This document shows, piece after piece, positions 10,309-21,840 of a stretch of DNA of 64,000 bases. Every line of letters starts with the position of its first letter. Positions within the stretch are counted from its first letter, which is position 1. The translations under genes and the position numbers were made by a program. This DNA is from Drosophila persimilis (Eukaryota > Arthropoda > Insecta > Diptera > Drosophilidae): the NCBI RefSeq assembly GCF_003286085.1, contig NW_020825317.1, positions 3,844,001 to 3,908,000 on the forward strand, given 5' to 3'. The notes below the pieces were generated by a model. It was not told where the DNA came from. It saw only the letters and a list, made by a program, of their open reading frames with translations, and searched no databases.

Positions 10309-10455
10309 CCCTCTTCGTCAACGAAGACTTAGCTCAAAGATTAACCACGAATCCCAATGTACGAGAGACATTAATACAAATCCGACTAGCCGACGAAACA
10401 GTGCGAAACACCGCAGCGGCGTTACCGAACGCCAGAGCCAAAGACCATGGAAAAA
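10309..10455 (+). pseudogene. Unassigned coding-like remnant
   Basis: About 45 residues stay open in one plus-strand frame, including VNEDLAQRLTTNPNVRETL and IQIRLADETVRNTAAALPNA. The amphipathic, Ala/Arg/Asn-rich composition is protein-like and unlike the AT-rich surroundings. It may be a scrap of a retrotransposon gag or ORF1, but I do not recognise the family. Stops occur on both sides. Confidence 0.35.
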
Positions 10456-10802
10456 CTGGATCTGTGTTCGATGTGCGACAAGTTCGCTGTATGAACTGGC
10501 TACATATGTATATACTGTATTGTTAGTGCCCGTAGCGTTACGCACCTTTTGTAATGTGCAGAAATTCATATCCTTAGAGGTGTGAGATTGTATGTACGGA
10601 TGGAGGTTGTACATACATTTTTTTTGACGGTCAGACACCAATAGTATAGCAGGATATCGGAACGTGTACCTCTAGCTATGCTCTAAGTAGCTCGCCGGAA
10701 TGTCGTGGGATCTTTCCTATTATCATATGTGCTATACGAAAACATTCGCAAAGATGTTTTAGGTACACTTGATTTAAGGTTCAAAAGGAACTCTATGAAA
10801 GG

Positions 10803-10813
10803 AATCATAAAAA
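10803..10813. repeat. Target-site duplication of jockey-clade element, 3' side
   Basis: AATCATAAAAA at 10803-10813 is repeated exactly at 13836-13846. The two copies bracket the retrotransposon, and this one abuts its poly(A) tail. Confidence 0.8.
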
Positions 10814-11012
10814 TTTTTTTTTTTTTTTTCATGTTGAAAATTTGTATTTTATTTTTAACAAGTTTACTGCTACCTTTCGTGGCAACTTAATCTAGTTTTA
10901 AATTTAAGGGGAAAAACAATTGATCACAAGAGATACATACATAGACTTAATGTTACATATATGGAGTAGGTACATACATTATTTACAATATTTACAAAAA
11001 GTTAATGAGATA

Positions 11013-13689
11013 TTATAGGAGGGACCTAGTAGGGAGATCCAGTGGATGACACCTTTTGAGTCTTCTTTTCCTTGGCGGGTTAATTAGACGTCTGGCTAGC
11101 GCATTAGGATGACCACCAAGTCGTTGCAAGTACCTTGCTGCATGTAATTGTATCACATCGCCCACTTTGGGAACCTTTAGGTCCCTCTCGATGTCACTGT
11201 TTCGCATGTACCATGGAGCATTGCATATTCGTCGTAGAATTTTTGACTGAGCAACTCTGATTTTATTTAAGTTGGTTTTTGCAGCGATGCCGTAAACTTG
11301 AAGTGCGTATTTCCATATGGGGCCTTGTATATCGTGACTTTTCTGTACAGCGACAGCTCGAACCATGGTAGTATGGGTTTTGAAATTTAGTGACCTGTCG
11401 AGTACAACACCTAGGTATTTGTACGAGCTCTTGTGCGTAAGTGTGGAGCCCAGCATATTAATGCCTCCGCAGGAAAGTGTTTTCGTAGCAAAAGTAACAT
11501 TAGCACATTTGCTGCTGTTGATGCCTATGTTCCATTTCTGAGCCCAGACCTCAAAGCTGCTCACATATTGTTGCAGAGCTTCCGTAGCTAGATTTATGCT
11601 TGGACTTCTGGTCAGCACTGCAGTGTCATCCGCGTAGGTTGCTATCAACACATCGTCCTCGTCCAACCCAGTTATTACCCTTGAGGAAGGCATATCGGCT
11701 GTATATAGGGTATATAACGTTGGTCCAAGAACGCTGCCTTGTGGGACGCCTGCACAGATTGGGCGCTTCGATGATTTTGCTCCATTTACAACAACACTAA
11801 AACTTCTGTCCATTAGAAAGCTACTCACCAGCTGGAATAGCTGCGGGGGCAATATGTTTCTCAGCTTAAAGAGGAGGCCATCATGCCACACCCTGTCAAA
11901 CGCTTGTTGAATGTCCACAAACACAGCTACCGAATACATTTTTTGCTCAATTGCATCAAGCGCGAAGTTGACCACACGATGAAGTTGTTCTGGCGTGCCG
12001 TGACCTTTTCTAAATCCAAACTGCCACTTTGGAATTCTTTGCTTTACAGGTTCAAGCTGCATGATGCGGTTCAGTATCATTCTTTCCGTCATCTTCCCTA
12101 GCGCTGAGAGCAGGCTAATTGGTCTGTAGCCATCGACTTCTGTGTGTTGTTTTTCTGGCGTAGGTACCATGGAGATTAGCGCCGTCTTCCAGCAGGTAGG
12201 AAAGTGTCCTATCCTAAGAATGCTGTTGAGGAGCAGCACTATAAATAGCAGGGCTTTTTTAGGCAGAAGTTTTAAAGTCCCGTTGTCCAGAAGATCCTCA
12301 CCAGGGGATTTTTTGGCCTTCAGCTTCTTAATTTGCTGCACCACCTCTTGAAATGTGACTGGGCTTGCTGGCAAGGACATTTGAAATGGCATTTCCAATT
12401 GTAGCTCGACGGCCCTTCTTGTAACAGCAGACGTAAGATTAAATGGTTTAAATCTTTGCTCTAAACTGTCTGCGAAGATATCAGCCTTTTGCTGACTGGA
12501 GTAGCACCAACCGCCTGCTGGATTTTTAATTGGCGATTTAGGCATGACTACTCTTTTAAATCGGCTTGTAAGCTTCCAGAGAGTATAGTTGAAAGATGCA
12601 TCGGGTCCAGCTTTTTCTAAAATGTTATCAATGCTCGTCTGCTTGACTTTTGCAAGAACCTTTTGCAGTCGGTTTGATAGTCTCAAGTAGATTTGATGAA
12701 CTCGAGTATCACCGGTTCTCGCATACTCTCTTCTTACTCTTCTTTTCAGGCGCAGGAGTGTAACGGCACTCGGGGGAAGAGTATCTTGTCGTCGTTGGCT
12801 TGGTGAACATTGGTTTACAGGCGCAGCAGAAGATGCAGCCAATATTACGTTTCTCATAAATATCGAGGTTGCATCTTCTATATCATCGGGACTTTTTATT
12901 TCCGTGTTGAGGTTGATTCTACTATCTAGTTCGGCTTGAAATACGCAATTACGCAATACGCATCTCAACGCAAGAGCCACGAGGGAGAATTTGTTGCTTC
13001 ATAGTTTTGATTTGAGGAGAATGATGCACTGATGCTACAATTGGCAGGTGATCCGAGGAGAGTTCATATTTAATTTCGACTGACAGCTTATTTTGCGCAA
13101 TCCCGTTGACAATGAAAAAGTCGAGAGCAGAAGGTGTAAGGCGAGTGTTGTATGAGAAGAAAATTGCCTCGCCAGTGGCAAGGATTTCGCATGTGCTACT
13201 GACGATGGCCTCTTGCAATCGCTTCCCTCAACAGCATGATCTGACGTTACCCCACCATGGGTGCTTTGCGTTAAAGTCACCGCCTGCGATGAATCTGTTC
13301 CCCAGGCTAAGAAAAAGTTGTTCAAAATCAGTTTTACTCCAAGGTTGGTTGGGTGGCAGGTATATTGAGGAGATCTTGATGCATCCAACATTAGTCGGCA
13401 CACTCACGCTGGCAACTTGTATGTTTATCCTGGACGTAGGTTCGTTCTGAGCATGGGCAATGGACGATCGTATGAACAGAGCAGAGCCACTTTTCGATGT
13501 TCCACTGGGATGATCAGCGTAATATTGGTCGTATCCTGGTACGAATGCTCTCAGACCAGGGCGCATATGTGTCTCTGTTATCAACATTACATCGATTTTA
13601 TTAGCATTAAGGAAAAGTCTAAGTTCTTCAATGTTCTTGACTAGCCCTCGTGCATTCCATAATCCGATTTTTAATTGAAGCTTGTTCAT
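11013..13689 (-). pseudogene. ORF2 (endonuclease-reverse transcriptase) of jockey-clade element
   Basis: The ATG at 13689 overlaps the ORF1 stop (ATGA), as in jockey-type elements that reinitiate translation. The endonuclease shows IGLWNARGL, MLITETHM, FIAGGDFNAKHPWWGN and, after a premature stop at 13230-13228, SSDHLPIVA. The stop looks like CGA changed to TGA, a single transition at a CpG. A frameshift at about 12950-12975, in a short tandem repeat of TGCGTATT-like units, puts the remainder in another frame. The reverse transcriptase then follows with YRPISLLSALGK, VDIQQAFDRVW, AGVPQGSVLGP and TYADDTAVL, ending at 11013. All RT catalytic aspartates seem present. It would encode about 890 residues if unbroken; as it stands it is inactive. 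Confidence 0.88.
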
Positions 13690-13835
13690 TTTGAAATAAG
13701 CTTCTGTACCAGGACGCGGAAGGCTTTGTTTGCCTCCATCGTATCCTGTATTAGTTTGAACGTTTGATCCATTCTACTATTAAGGTCGTTTATAGCTTTT
13801 TCTAATATTTTGAATTTGCTACTAAAATGTTGATC
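13688..13835 (-). pseudogene. C-terminal tail of ORF1, jockey-clade element
   Basis: Read on the minus strand from 13835, one frame stays open to the TGA that overlaps the ORF2 ATG. It ends AFRVLVQKLISK and is preceded by a helical, charged stretch (SKFKILEKAINDLNSRMDQ). No zinc knuckle is left, because the element is truncated upstream. Confidence 0.7.
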
Positions 13836-13846
13836 AATCATAAAAA
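13836..13846. repeat. Target-site duplication of jockey-clade element, 5' side
   Basis: Exact copy of AATCATAAAAA at 10803-10813. It marks the 5' boundary of the insertion. Confidence 0.8.
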
Positions 13847-14233
13847 AAGAATGGGAATTTAAACTAACTGTTTAACCGACTACCAAAAAAATATTCAAGC
13901 TATATTCCGTCGTTTTTGGGGAAGTCAGATGACTCAGAGAAGGGGTCAACTTCTCTACCATCCCTACCTTTAGTATGCCGTTTTACCGACAGCATAACCC
14001 TAATTAAGCGTATCTCTATTTGATAATCGGACTTCCTCACGCTCTACTCAGGACTTCATGATTTTCTGGATATGTATAAACTTAGCATGAAGTAAGTAAA
14101 TAAAGAAAGAGAAAATAATAGCAATTTATATCTAGTAATATATATGTATGTATGTTAGGACTTATGTGTAGAGAATATGGCGTAAATGAAATTAAATTGG
14201 AAAGAATAGAAAAATATAATAATAATATAACAA

Positions 14234-15358
14234 ACGAGGGGGAACGTTGTGAGTTGCTGCGGACACCGCAACTCTACAGTTATACCCGATACTAAGTCAG
14301 TATGGCTTTCCTCCGGCAGACGCCGCTAATATTAAACGACACGACAAAGAGTGCGTGCGAGAGAGACAGAAAATCCGTCTGAGCGTGACGTCGGGCGCTG
14401 CGTAGCCACTAAAAATTTATTTCTTGCTTTTGGCTACAAAAATTATCCGATCTGATCCAGATTCGGCAACCGGATAGATATGGTCATTGTCTATGATTCT
14501 GCGTTTTTAGTTTACTCGATTTTGCAATATTGTGGATGCAACAGATTTTCGTCCTTTGTGTGGGCGGAAGGGGGTGGGGCGAAATTTTGAGATACACGTT
14601 TTATAGTGAGATCTAAGAGAAGTGCGGATTCCAAATTTGGTTACTCTAGCGTTAATAGTCTTTGAGATTTGTGAATATCCCCAGATTTGCATCCTTTGCG
14701 GGGGCGGAAGGGGGTGTGGCGAAATTTTGAAACAAACTCGTCTCGGTCTGATATATTAGGAGTGTGGATACCAAATTTGGTTGCTCTAGCTTTTATAGTC
14801 TCTGAGATCTAGGCGCTAATGTTTTACTCTAAGCAAAGCCGCCTATGCTACCTGTGTGTTAGAGAGAGACAGGGCGAGAAAAAATGAAATTGTTTTCTTG
14901 ATGCTGGCTATAATAGTAATACGATCCAATTCAGATTCTGCAGTCTAAAAGATATGGTCATTCTCTACGATTCTGCGTTTTTTGTTTTCTCGTATCTTTA
15001 AAATTGTGGATGCCACAGATTTTCGCCCTTTGTGGGGGCGGAAGTGGGCGGGGCAAAGTTTTGAAATATTTTTGTAGCAGTGACATATCACAGAAGTCTG
15101 GATCCAAAACATCGTTGCTCTAGCTCTTATAGTCTTTGAGCATTAGGCGCTGAAGGGGACGGACAGACGGACAGACGGACAGACGGACGGACGGACAGAC
15201 GGACAGACAGACATGGCTCAATCGACTCGGCTATTGATGCTGATCAAGAATATATATACTTTATGGGGTCGGAAACGATTCCTTCTGGACGTTACACACA
15301 TCCACTTTTACCACAAATCTAATATACCCCAATACTCATTTTGAGTATCGGGTATAAA
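14234..15358 (+). mobile_element. INE-1/DINE-1-like element, longest copy in the window
   Basis: The copy begins with a hairpin (GAGTTGC...GCAACTC), then TACCCGATACTAAGTCAGTATGG, and ends with ACTCATTTTGAGTATCGGGTATA, so its outer parts carry the inverted CCGATACT motif. Near the end is a GACGGACA microsatellite followed by ACATGGCTC...CGACTCGGCTATTGATG...CTGATCAAGAATATATAT. This arrangement characterises the Drosophila INE-1/DINE-1 (mini-me) family of non-autonomous, Helitron-related repeats. The interior carries about three tandem variants of a block containing GGGGCGGAAG...AATTTTGA (14,550-14,590, 14,700-14,730 and 15,035-15,065), which explains the unusual length of about 1.1 kb. No coding capacity. 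Confidence 0.75.
15158..15212. repeat. (GACGGACA)n microsatellite inside the DINE-1-like copy
   Basis: Runs of GACGGACA/GACAGACG units (GTCY on the other strand). This is the known proto-microsatellite of the mini-me/DINE-1 family. Shorter versions occur at about 19,180-19,205 and 36,922-36,935. Confidence 0.85.
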
Positions 15359-16096
15359 AAGCATGTTAAGCATATCTTCGGATGGTTTTTGCTGGTTTAT
15401 TTGGTTGACGATGGCAGATATATGTAGATGTTGGTTCCTGGGAAATCCGAGGTCTTTCCCAGATCTACTAAGAAATCGATGGCCTTGACGATCTCGTTGT
15501 GGGCGGGGTCAATTGGTTTTCCGGATGTAGAACGTAAGATTTCCAGCCCTATGATACGAGTCTGTTAAAACTGTTTCACTATTGTAAGATCCAAATACCT
15601 TTTATCTTCTTTAAGCCAAACCGAATAATGTAGTCCACCAGAACCTCAATTTACTTGGCACGTGTTTGATTTCACAACGTTTTCAAATTCACTTGGGTAT
15701 ATATTTGTATAGAAAGACACATCCGAATTCGTACAGCTTCACTATAGCAATGAGCTATACAGAAGTTATATTACTAGCATTAGCCCTTACGATCGGAACT
15801 TTACCTTCCACAACCAACGGGGTAATCGTATGATTTGTCTATGTCTATAGGTTACACCTTGCTTCCCTAGGTAACGGAGTAATCGTACGATGCTAAGCAA
15901 AGCTTACAGATAGCAGATAGCAACAGATCCACGCTGCTTCTTTAAATTAGACCTTAAGCTCTTCAATGGAAGCTTAAACTACTTCTCTCTTACAATTAAT
16001 CTCTTATGTTGTTTTAAAAAGAAGAGTTAATGTTAAACGCGAAGGCAATACTTCCCAAGCTGTTTGCTGCAGTTTTAGAGTCACAACTGGCCACTA
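15359..16096. other. Non-coding stretch
   Basis: No gene or clear element seen. Two near-identical phrases, GGTAATCGTA at about 15,820 and GTAATCGTACGA at about 15,880, hint at a small local duplication. Confidence 0.4.
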
Positions 16097-16098
16097 CA

Positions 16099-16220
16099 CT
16101 TTGCGACGATGCACTGCTTCATATCTCACCTGTATATTACTTTGCTTTGCGACGATGCACGGCTCCATACGTCACACGTAGTATACCTGTCCCTGCGACG
16201 ACGCACGGTCCTCCGCCGAA
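16099..16220. repeat. 46-bp tandem repeat, about 2.6 units
   Basis: The core TGCGACGATGCAC recurs at 16102, 16148 and, with one change, 16194, giving an exact period of 46 bp. Unit identity falls outside the core. It lies immediately next to a minus-strand DINE-1-like copy and may be a variable internal array of that element, as described for some DINE-1 relatives. That link is inference. Confidence 0.7.
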
Positions 16221-16282
16221 ACCCCACGCCTCACCTCCCTCATCGTGCAATCCCACACCATCCCGACAACACCTGTGCGACT

Positions 16283-16625
16283 AGATATCAGAGACTATCC
16301 GAGCCAGAGCAACCAAATTTTGTATCCAGACTCCTGTGATATCACACTATTAAAACTGTATTTCAAAATTTCTTTCGCCACCTGCAAGAACGAAAATCTG
16401 TCGCATCCACCAATTTAAAGATATGCGAAAACCAAACCAACCGTAGAATCGTAGAAAATTCCCTATCTATCAGACTAAATAGTCGAAATTAGATCGGATT
16501 ATTACGTTATATGTATATGTATGAAGAAATCAAACTGCAGTGGCTACGCAAACCTTTCCACGCGCTTGCTCATTTTCTGTCTCTCTCACACACACTCTTC
16601 GTCGTTCAATGAGTGCGCCCTCTTG
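16283..16625 (-). mobile_element. INE-1/DINE-1-like copy (partial)
   Basis: Matches the copy at 46,498-46,962 in the same orientation: CAACCAAATTTTGTATCCAG, ACTCCNGTGATATCACACT, GAAAATCNGTC, AAACTGCAGTGGCTACGCAA and the CTCTCTC/CACACA tract. Both the GTCY-bearing end and the terminal hairpin are missing or unrecognisable, so this is an internal fragment. Confidence 0.65.
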
Positions 16626-18847
16626 CGCGATAAAACGGCCGATGTTCCTCCTCGTTAGATTGTGGTTTTTGGCTCCCGTTTTCTCTATACTATATTCGAG
16701 GCTCCAGCTTCCTCTCCACTTTGCTCTCCTAATCTTTCTCACTGACTTTTTCCCTTCTCTTCTCTGCTACCCTGCTCTCTTCCCATTCTCCTCTGTTCTA
16801 CTTTTTTCCTCTGTTTTTTCGCTTTTACAATATTATCATATTTCCTTTTGCGCTTCTGAATTCTGTTGGCGGACACAAATACTATATGGATGTCCTTTCC
16901 TTGACTCCGTGCTCTCCTAGTTACTCAGCCATTTTCTTTATTTTCACTATTTTTTCCATTTCTTCGTTTTCATTTTGCTTGTAAATTTTTTTTAAATGAT
17001 TTTTTTGCATTCATTTGGCTAGCGGGGCTTGTGGCTGCCTCTGAATCAAGTTTGGCGTAACATTTCGATGCATTTTGATGTCTGTCTTTTCCCCTGTCTT
17101 TACTTGTTTCCACTCTCTCATCTTAGCAGGTCTTGTGGCAACTACTGTGGCAGCTTTGGACCTTCGGGGGTGGCGGCGTATGCGAAATGTGACTTTTATT
17201 GGCTTTGAATAGTGTAAAGCATTTTTTCCTGTCTGCTGTTTGCTGTCTGTGTAATCTGTGGACTGATGTCAAGGTGGGTGAGTGGAGAAGTTCGTTGTTT
17301 AATAAAGAGGAAGAGCATACGGCTTAGTGGGGCCCAGACGAGAGACAAGACAAGGCCAAAAGCTCTTGAGCAGGATCAACCTTTGTAGCTGTTGGCGTTT
17401 GACTGACTTCCCTTTGACTGACTTTCTGTTTATTGATTGCTTGGGTGGGGGTAGATCCTTGTTTGATTGGATAATAATCGAGGGCTACTAGAGGAGTTCC
17501 TTCAGGAAGGGAAGGTACCTTTCATTCGTTGTCAAAAACCATGGCATGGAGAAGATAGACAGAAAGGGTAGGCGAGAGGTTCGGGAAGGGTTAGGGAAGT
17601 TCCTTTCTAAAATCACAAAGAGAGGCTTTCGGTACCAGACTTCACTGTTCTCGAACTCCTTTCATCCCTCCGGTACTCTCTTCTTGCACTGAATTTTCTT
17701 GCTTAAAAAAAATGGAATCCACAAATATTTTGCAGAGCTCCTACTTCCAGCAGCAGCGGTTCTAGATCAGCGGGATTTGACTGCGGTGGGTGCTGCATGG
17801 GATGGCACAGGGCTCTCAACAAAAACGGGGTGGGGGTGGGTGTCTGGCGGACAGAACAGTCATAAAATGTCCCGTCAACTGTACAATTTTCGTATGTTTT
17901 TCCCTGCTGTCCACCACCGTCCTCTCTCCCTTTCTCTGTCTGGGTTTTTTGGGGAGAACAGGGGGGGTGGCCAGGGTCACCAGCTGCAATAATAAAACGG
18001 TTGAAACTCCCCCACTTGTGTCCATTGTTGTTGCCGCTTGTAATTTATGGAGCAACAAACAACATTGTTGACATTATTGACAAGCGACTGCTTGATGGGA
18101 GTAATAAGGTGGTTCTGGATGGGTTCAGAGGGGGCTCTGGACGGAGAGTAGCATCCAGAGCTCCCTGGATGGGAATGTGGAAGTAGGAAGCGCGGTGCAA
18201 TGGTACTTGTGGCAGTACAGGAAATGAAACAATTTGGTTCTTCTCGGCGTAGTTCTGGTTTTCGCATCTTTTACGAATTCAGGAACGATAGAAATTAATA
18301 AATAGATTTTCTATCCAAATTAAATATATATGTATATATCCGAATATTATACGAGTGAGTTTTTTCTTAAGTTATTTTTGAACACACCATTTCTATACTC
18401 ATGAAATCCTTTGTACTCTCGGACAACATATTTCTATAGGAAAAATTCTCCAGTCGGAATTATGGGTAAATGGTAAACCGGAACAGTGCTGTCTTTGTGT
18501 TTATTTTCTCGTCGTTTCTCCATTTGTTTTTATGATGGCCGCTGGACCTTCCACGTCTTATGGCCATAATTTGCCAGATGCTCAGTTTTAAGTGGGGGCG
18601 GCCTTTCAGCTCTTCCTCGGCCCTCTTGGGAAGCAGAGCCTCCTTTTAGGGTTTTGCTTCTTTTGAGTTGGCTCATGAAATATGTTTGAACAGTTTCAAT
18701 GGGACATTCTACTATATATGATAGTTCTGACTGTCCGATAGATCTTTCTGGACTATATGTACATATTTCTTATATGTATTTATATATGTATTCATTTATC
18801 TACGAGTACGTTCGGATCAGAGAGAAATTAAACTGGAACTTTTCTAG
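16626..18847. other. Non-coding region
   Basis: AT- and pyrimidine-rich DNA without supportable coding frames. Open frames at 17,699-18,267 on both strands have low-complexity composition and no motifs. No RNA gene recognised. Confidence 0.45.
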
Positions 18848-19320
18848 AGTTAACGAGGGGGAAAGTTGTGAGTCGCTGCTACGGCTGCGACTCTACACTT
18901 ATACCCGATACTCTGTCAGTATGTCTCCCCTCCGCACATAATGAACGACAAAGAGTATGTGAGAGAGAGAAAGAAAATGAGTAAGCAGAGCTGCCAGGCT
19001 GCGTAGCCACTAACATTTTAATTGTTCCGTCTAGCTATAATGATGATCCGACCTGATTCAGATTCTGCAGTCTGCAGTCTGGAAGATATGGTCATTCTGC
19101 TTGGAAAGAAACTTGATTCAGTGTAATATTACAGGAGTTCGGAGTCGTTGCTCTAGCTCTTTTAGTCTTAAAGAACGGGGCGGACGGACAGACGGACAGC
19201 CAGACATAGCTCTATCGAAAAGGCTATTGCCGCTGATCAAGAATATATATAGTTTTTGGGCTCATCTATTTTCCGCACAAATACCCCTATATACCCCTAC
19301 ACTCTTTTTGTGTACAAATC
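18848..19320 (+). mobile_element. INE-1/DINE-1-like copy
   Basis: Starts with GAGGGGGAAAGTTGTGAGTC and a hairpin (GAGTCGC...GCGACTC), then TACCCGATACTCTGTCAGTATG. It ends after a short GACGGACAGACGGACAG tract with ACATAGCTC...CTATTGCCGCTGATCAAGAA. About 470 bp long, so considerably shorter than the 14.2-kb copy because it lacks the repeated interior blocks. Confidence 0.72.
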
Positions 19321-21481
19321 ATGGATGGGTTGACAAATTACAGAATGGACTGTAAGCTAGCCGCAGGATGATTTCATAGACATTATGTTCTATACATATT
19401 AATTGACCATTAGCTATTCTACACCCACAAACGCCTCTACACAAAAGAGAGTAATTCTCTTTAGCCAAGTCTGAACTTCCATTTTCCTCCTTCGCTTAGA
19501 TGGAAAATTCTTAAACCATATGCGCCACAATTTGCAGAATTTCCATCGTTTTTTCTTTGGAAAAGTTTCGACTGGATTGGTTCGTTTCAAGGGCAGGAGA
19601 GGCCCCGGCATAAAATGTTTATGGTTTGGCTTCTAATTAGGAACGCACCAGACATGGTAGGCAGGTGTGGGAATACGACTATGACTAGGAGAAGTACCAG
19701 GAGTGGAGTGGGGCAGGATAACCTGCGTTCTGGCCATGGACCCTGGCATCGTAAAGAAGTCGGAACGAAATGGCCTCGCGACATATTGAATTAAATATTC
19801 AATCATAAGAAGCGAAAGCAAAGCAGCCAGGGGGTATCCAGGGAGAAATTCAGGAGTCATGGCAAAAGTTTCTAGGAACAGCAGGACCTGCGTCAGCAAG
19901 GGGCAGAGAGCTCGAACTCGAGCTCTCCTCGAGAGTGACATTTTATGGCAGCGACGTCAGCTGAACTTGATAGACAATTTCGAGTGCGTCATAAACATTT
20001 ACCGTTCGACGTGAGCCGCCATCTTGAGAGTCCTTGAAGCCCTGCCCTCCCCTTCCCTCTCCCACTCTCTCTACTTCTCTTAACATAAATTAACTGCTAC
20101 ATGCATCGATATAAGAGAGCTGGGCTACCACAGAGAGGTTGAGGTAGTGGTAGAGGGAGAGAGCGAAAGAGAGCGTCCCGCAAGACAATGTTCACAGCTG
20201 ATGAAGGGCCACAATGAATGGAGAACCAAAATGAGGCAGGCCAGGATATATATAAGTCCGAGATAAATAGAGATGATGATGAAACGATGCATATATGTTG
20301 ATTGTTTACATTGAGATGAAGAGATTGTAAGGCATTGATAGAGATGGACAGAGAAAAACATAAAGACGAAACACAAATTTCCACATGCAGACGAATAGAT
20401 AGATAGACAGATATAGATATAAAGATGGAGAAAAAGATATAATTACAGAGAGATAGTGCTATGTGAGATAGTTGTTCTATAATTCTTTAGTAGGTTATCG
20501 TAAAAATAACAGCAGATTCGTACAGCAGTCAACGAAAGTCCCACAGTGGAACGGACTCAGTTTTTCATAGTCTAGCCAGTGTTTTTCACCGAGGGAAGCC
20601 AACAGTTTACGATCAATTGCAAGCAGATTCCATCAGAGTCCAAGGACAACTTGAATCTGATTTTAAGATGTTATAATACTCAGTTTCTAAAGCAAGATTT
20701 CATCGAACTTTAATTGATTTGAATATCTTTAAAATAAACTTGCAATATATTTTAAGATGAATACTTTTTTCGGGAATTCAATCCGATATACATACCAATC
20801 AAAAATTTTAAATTAAATCCATTTGCCTCTAGCTCAATAATAACTTATTCAACTGCCCTGATGGAGGAGCCACATCCGTTTCGCCTCCAGATGGTATTTG
20901 CAGCCAAATTCCTACCGAATACGGCGTTCACCTTCTAAGGTCCTTAATTTAATCCGTGATAAATGTACATCCCCACATCCTTTGAGATGTTCCACAAAGG
21001 GAGACCTGAAGCGGCTTAAGCTCTGAAGGGGCAGGGGGAGTGGCCCTGCATATCCGTATGCATGCAATGTAATTTAATATTTTATGGCATACAATTAGGC
21101 GTAGGACAGAGGCAGAGGCAGAGTCCTGTGTGTAAATGCAAATGCCCCCAAGCCACATGCGCCTTCTACGTGAGACGACTCCACACTCCAGACACACCCA
21201 GAGCTCATCCCAGAGCTTTGCTCTGGCACCGTTGCTGCAGTTGTTATTAGTTATGTCAGTGGCAATTAGCCGAAATAATTTGTAATCTTATTAGCCGCAA
21301 ACACAAACGCACATACGAGTACAGAGACACACAGTGCCTGGCTGAGAGAAGGACATGGTTTAAACGGCTGTCAAACTGGCACGAGAACAGGGGCTGACTC
21401 CTAAGTCTCTCACTTCCTGGCAGCCATCTTGGACAGCATCACCCCAAAGAACGACCCGACCCCCTCAATGCCTGTGTTTGC
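19321..21481. other. Non-coding region
   Basis: No gene seen. Between about 20,150 and 20,460 there is an imperfect GATA/GAGA-rich tract (GAGAGAGCGAAAGAGAG, GATAGATAGACAGATATAGAT). This is low-complexity sequence, possibly a degenerate microsatellite. Confidence 0.45.
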
Positions 21482-21562
21482 GTGTTCTATAATTACATGC
21501 ATTGAAGATTGAGGTTTAATTTCGAGACTTTTGTCTTCTACTATGCTTCTCATGTCATGCCC
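21482..21562 (+). repeat. Direct repeat, copy 1 (about 81 bp)
   Basis: Begins GTGTTCTATAATTACATGCA and ends TATGTCATGCCC-like. It recurs at 21,841-21,921 with roughly 85-90% identity by eye. Each copy follows a CCTGTNTTTG sequence, so the duplicated block may be slightly longer. Confidence 0.8.
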
Positions 21563-21840
21563 GTGCCGGGGGGCTGCTCTCTGCTAAACTATTTATTTGT
21601 GGGGATTAACATTGTTATGGTTGCAAAATTAATTTCAAATCAATCAACAAACATAATGTGCCTAAGTAAATATTTGTGCTACTTAGCCGCAACATGAATA
21701 ACCATTCAGAGGGAGAGAGAGTATTCAAAAGACTCGAACAAACAAAGGGACGCGTGAATGCATTCAGAAGGATGTAGGAAGATTCAGGAAGACAATTGTG
21801 CAAGGTGTACACTTGATTAAATATTGTACAAAACCTGTTT

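Larger units (their letters stand above)
10814..13835 (-). mobile_element. Jockey-clade non-LTR retrotransposon, 5'-truncated, poly(A)-tailed
   Basis: About 3.0 kb on the minus strand. The 3' end is a 16-nt poly(A) (poly-T at 10814-10829), and the 5' end lies at 13835 within the C-terminus of ORF1. An exact 11-bp duplication flanks it. The order is ORF1 tail (13835-13688), ORF2 endonuclease (13689 to about 12960), reverse transcriptase (about 12,700-11,500), C-terminal region to 11013, and a short 3'UTR. Truncation at the 5' end plus a poly(A) tail and target-site duplication is the classic result of target-primed reverse transcription. The limited decay (one nonsense codon and one frameshift in ORF2) suggests a fairly recent insertion. 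Confidence 0.9.
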
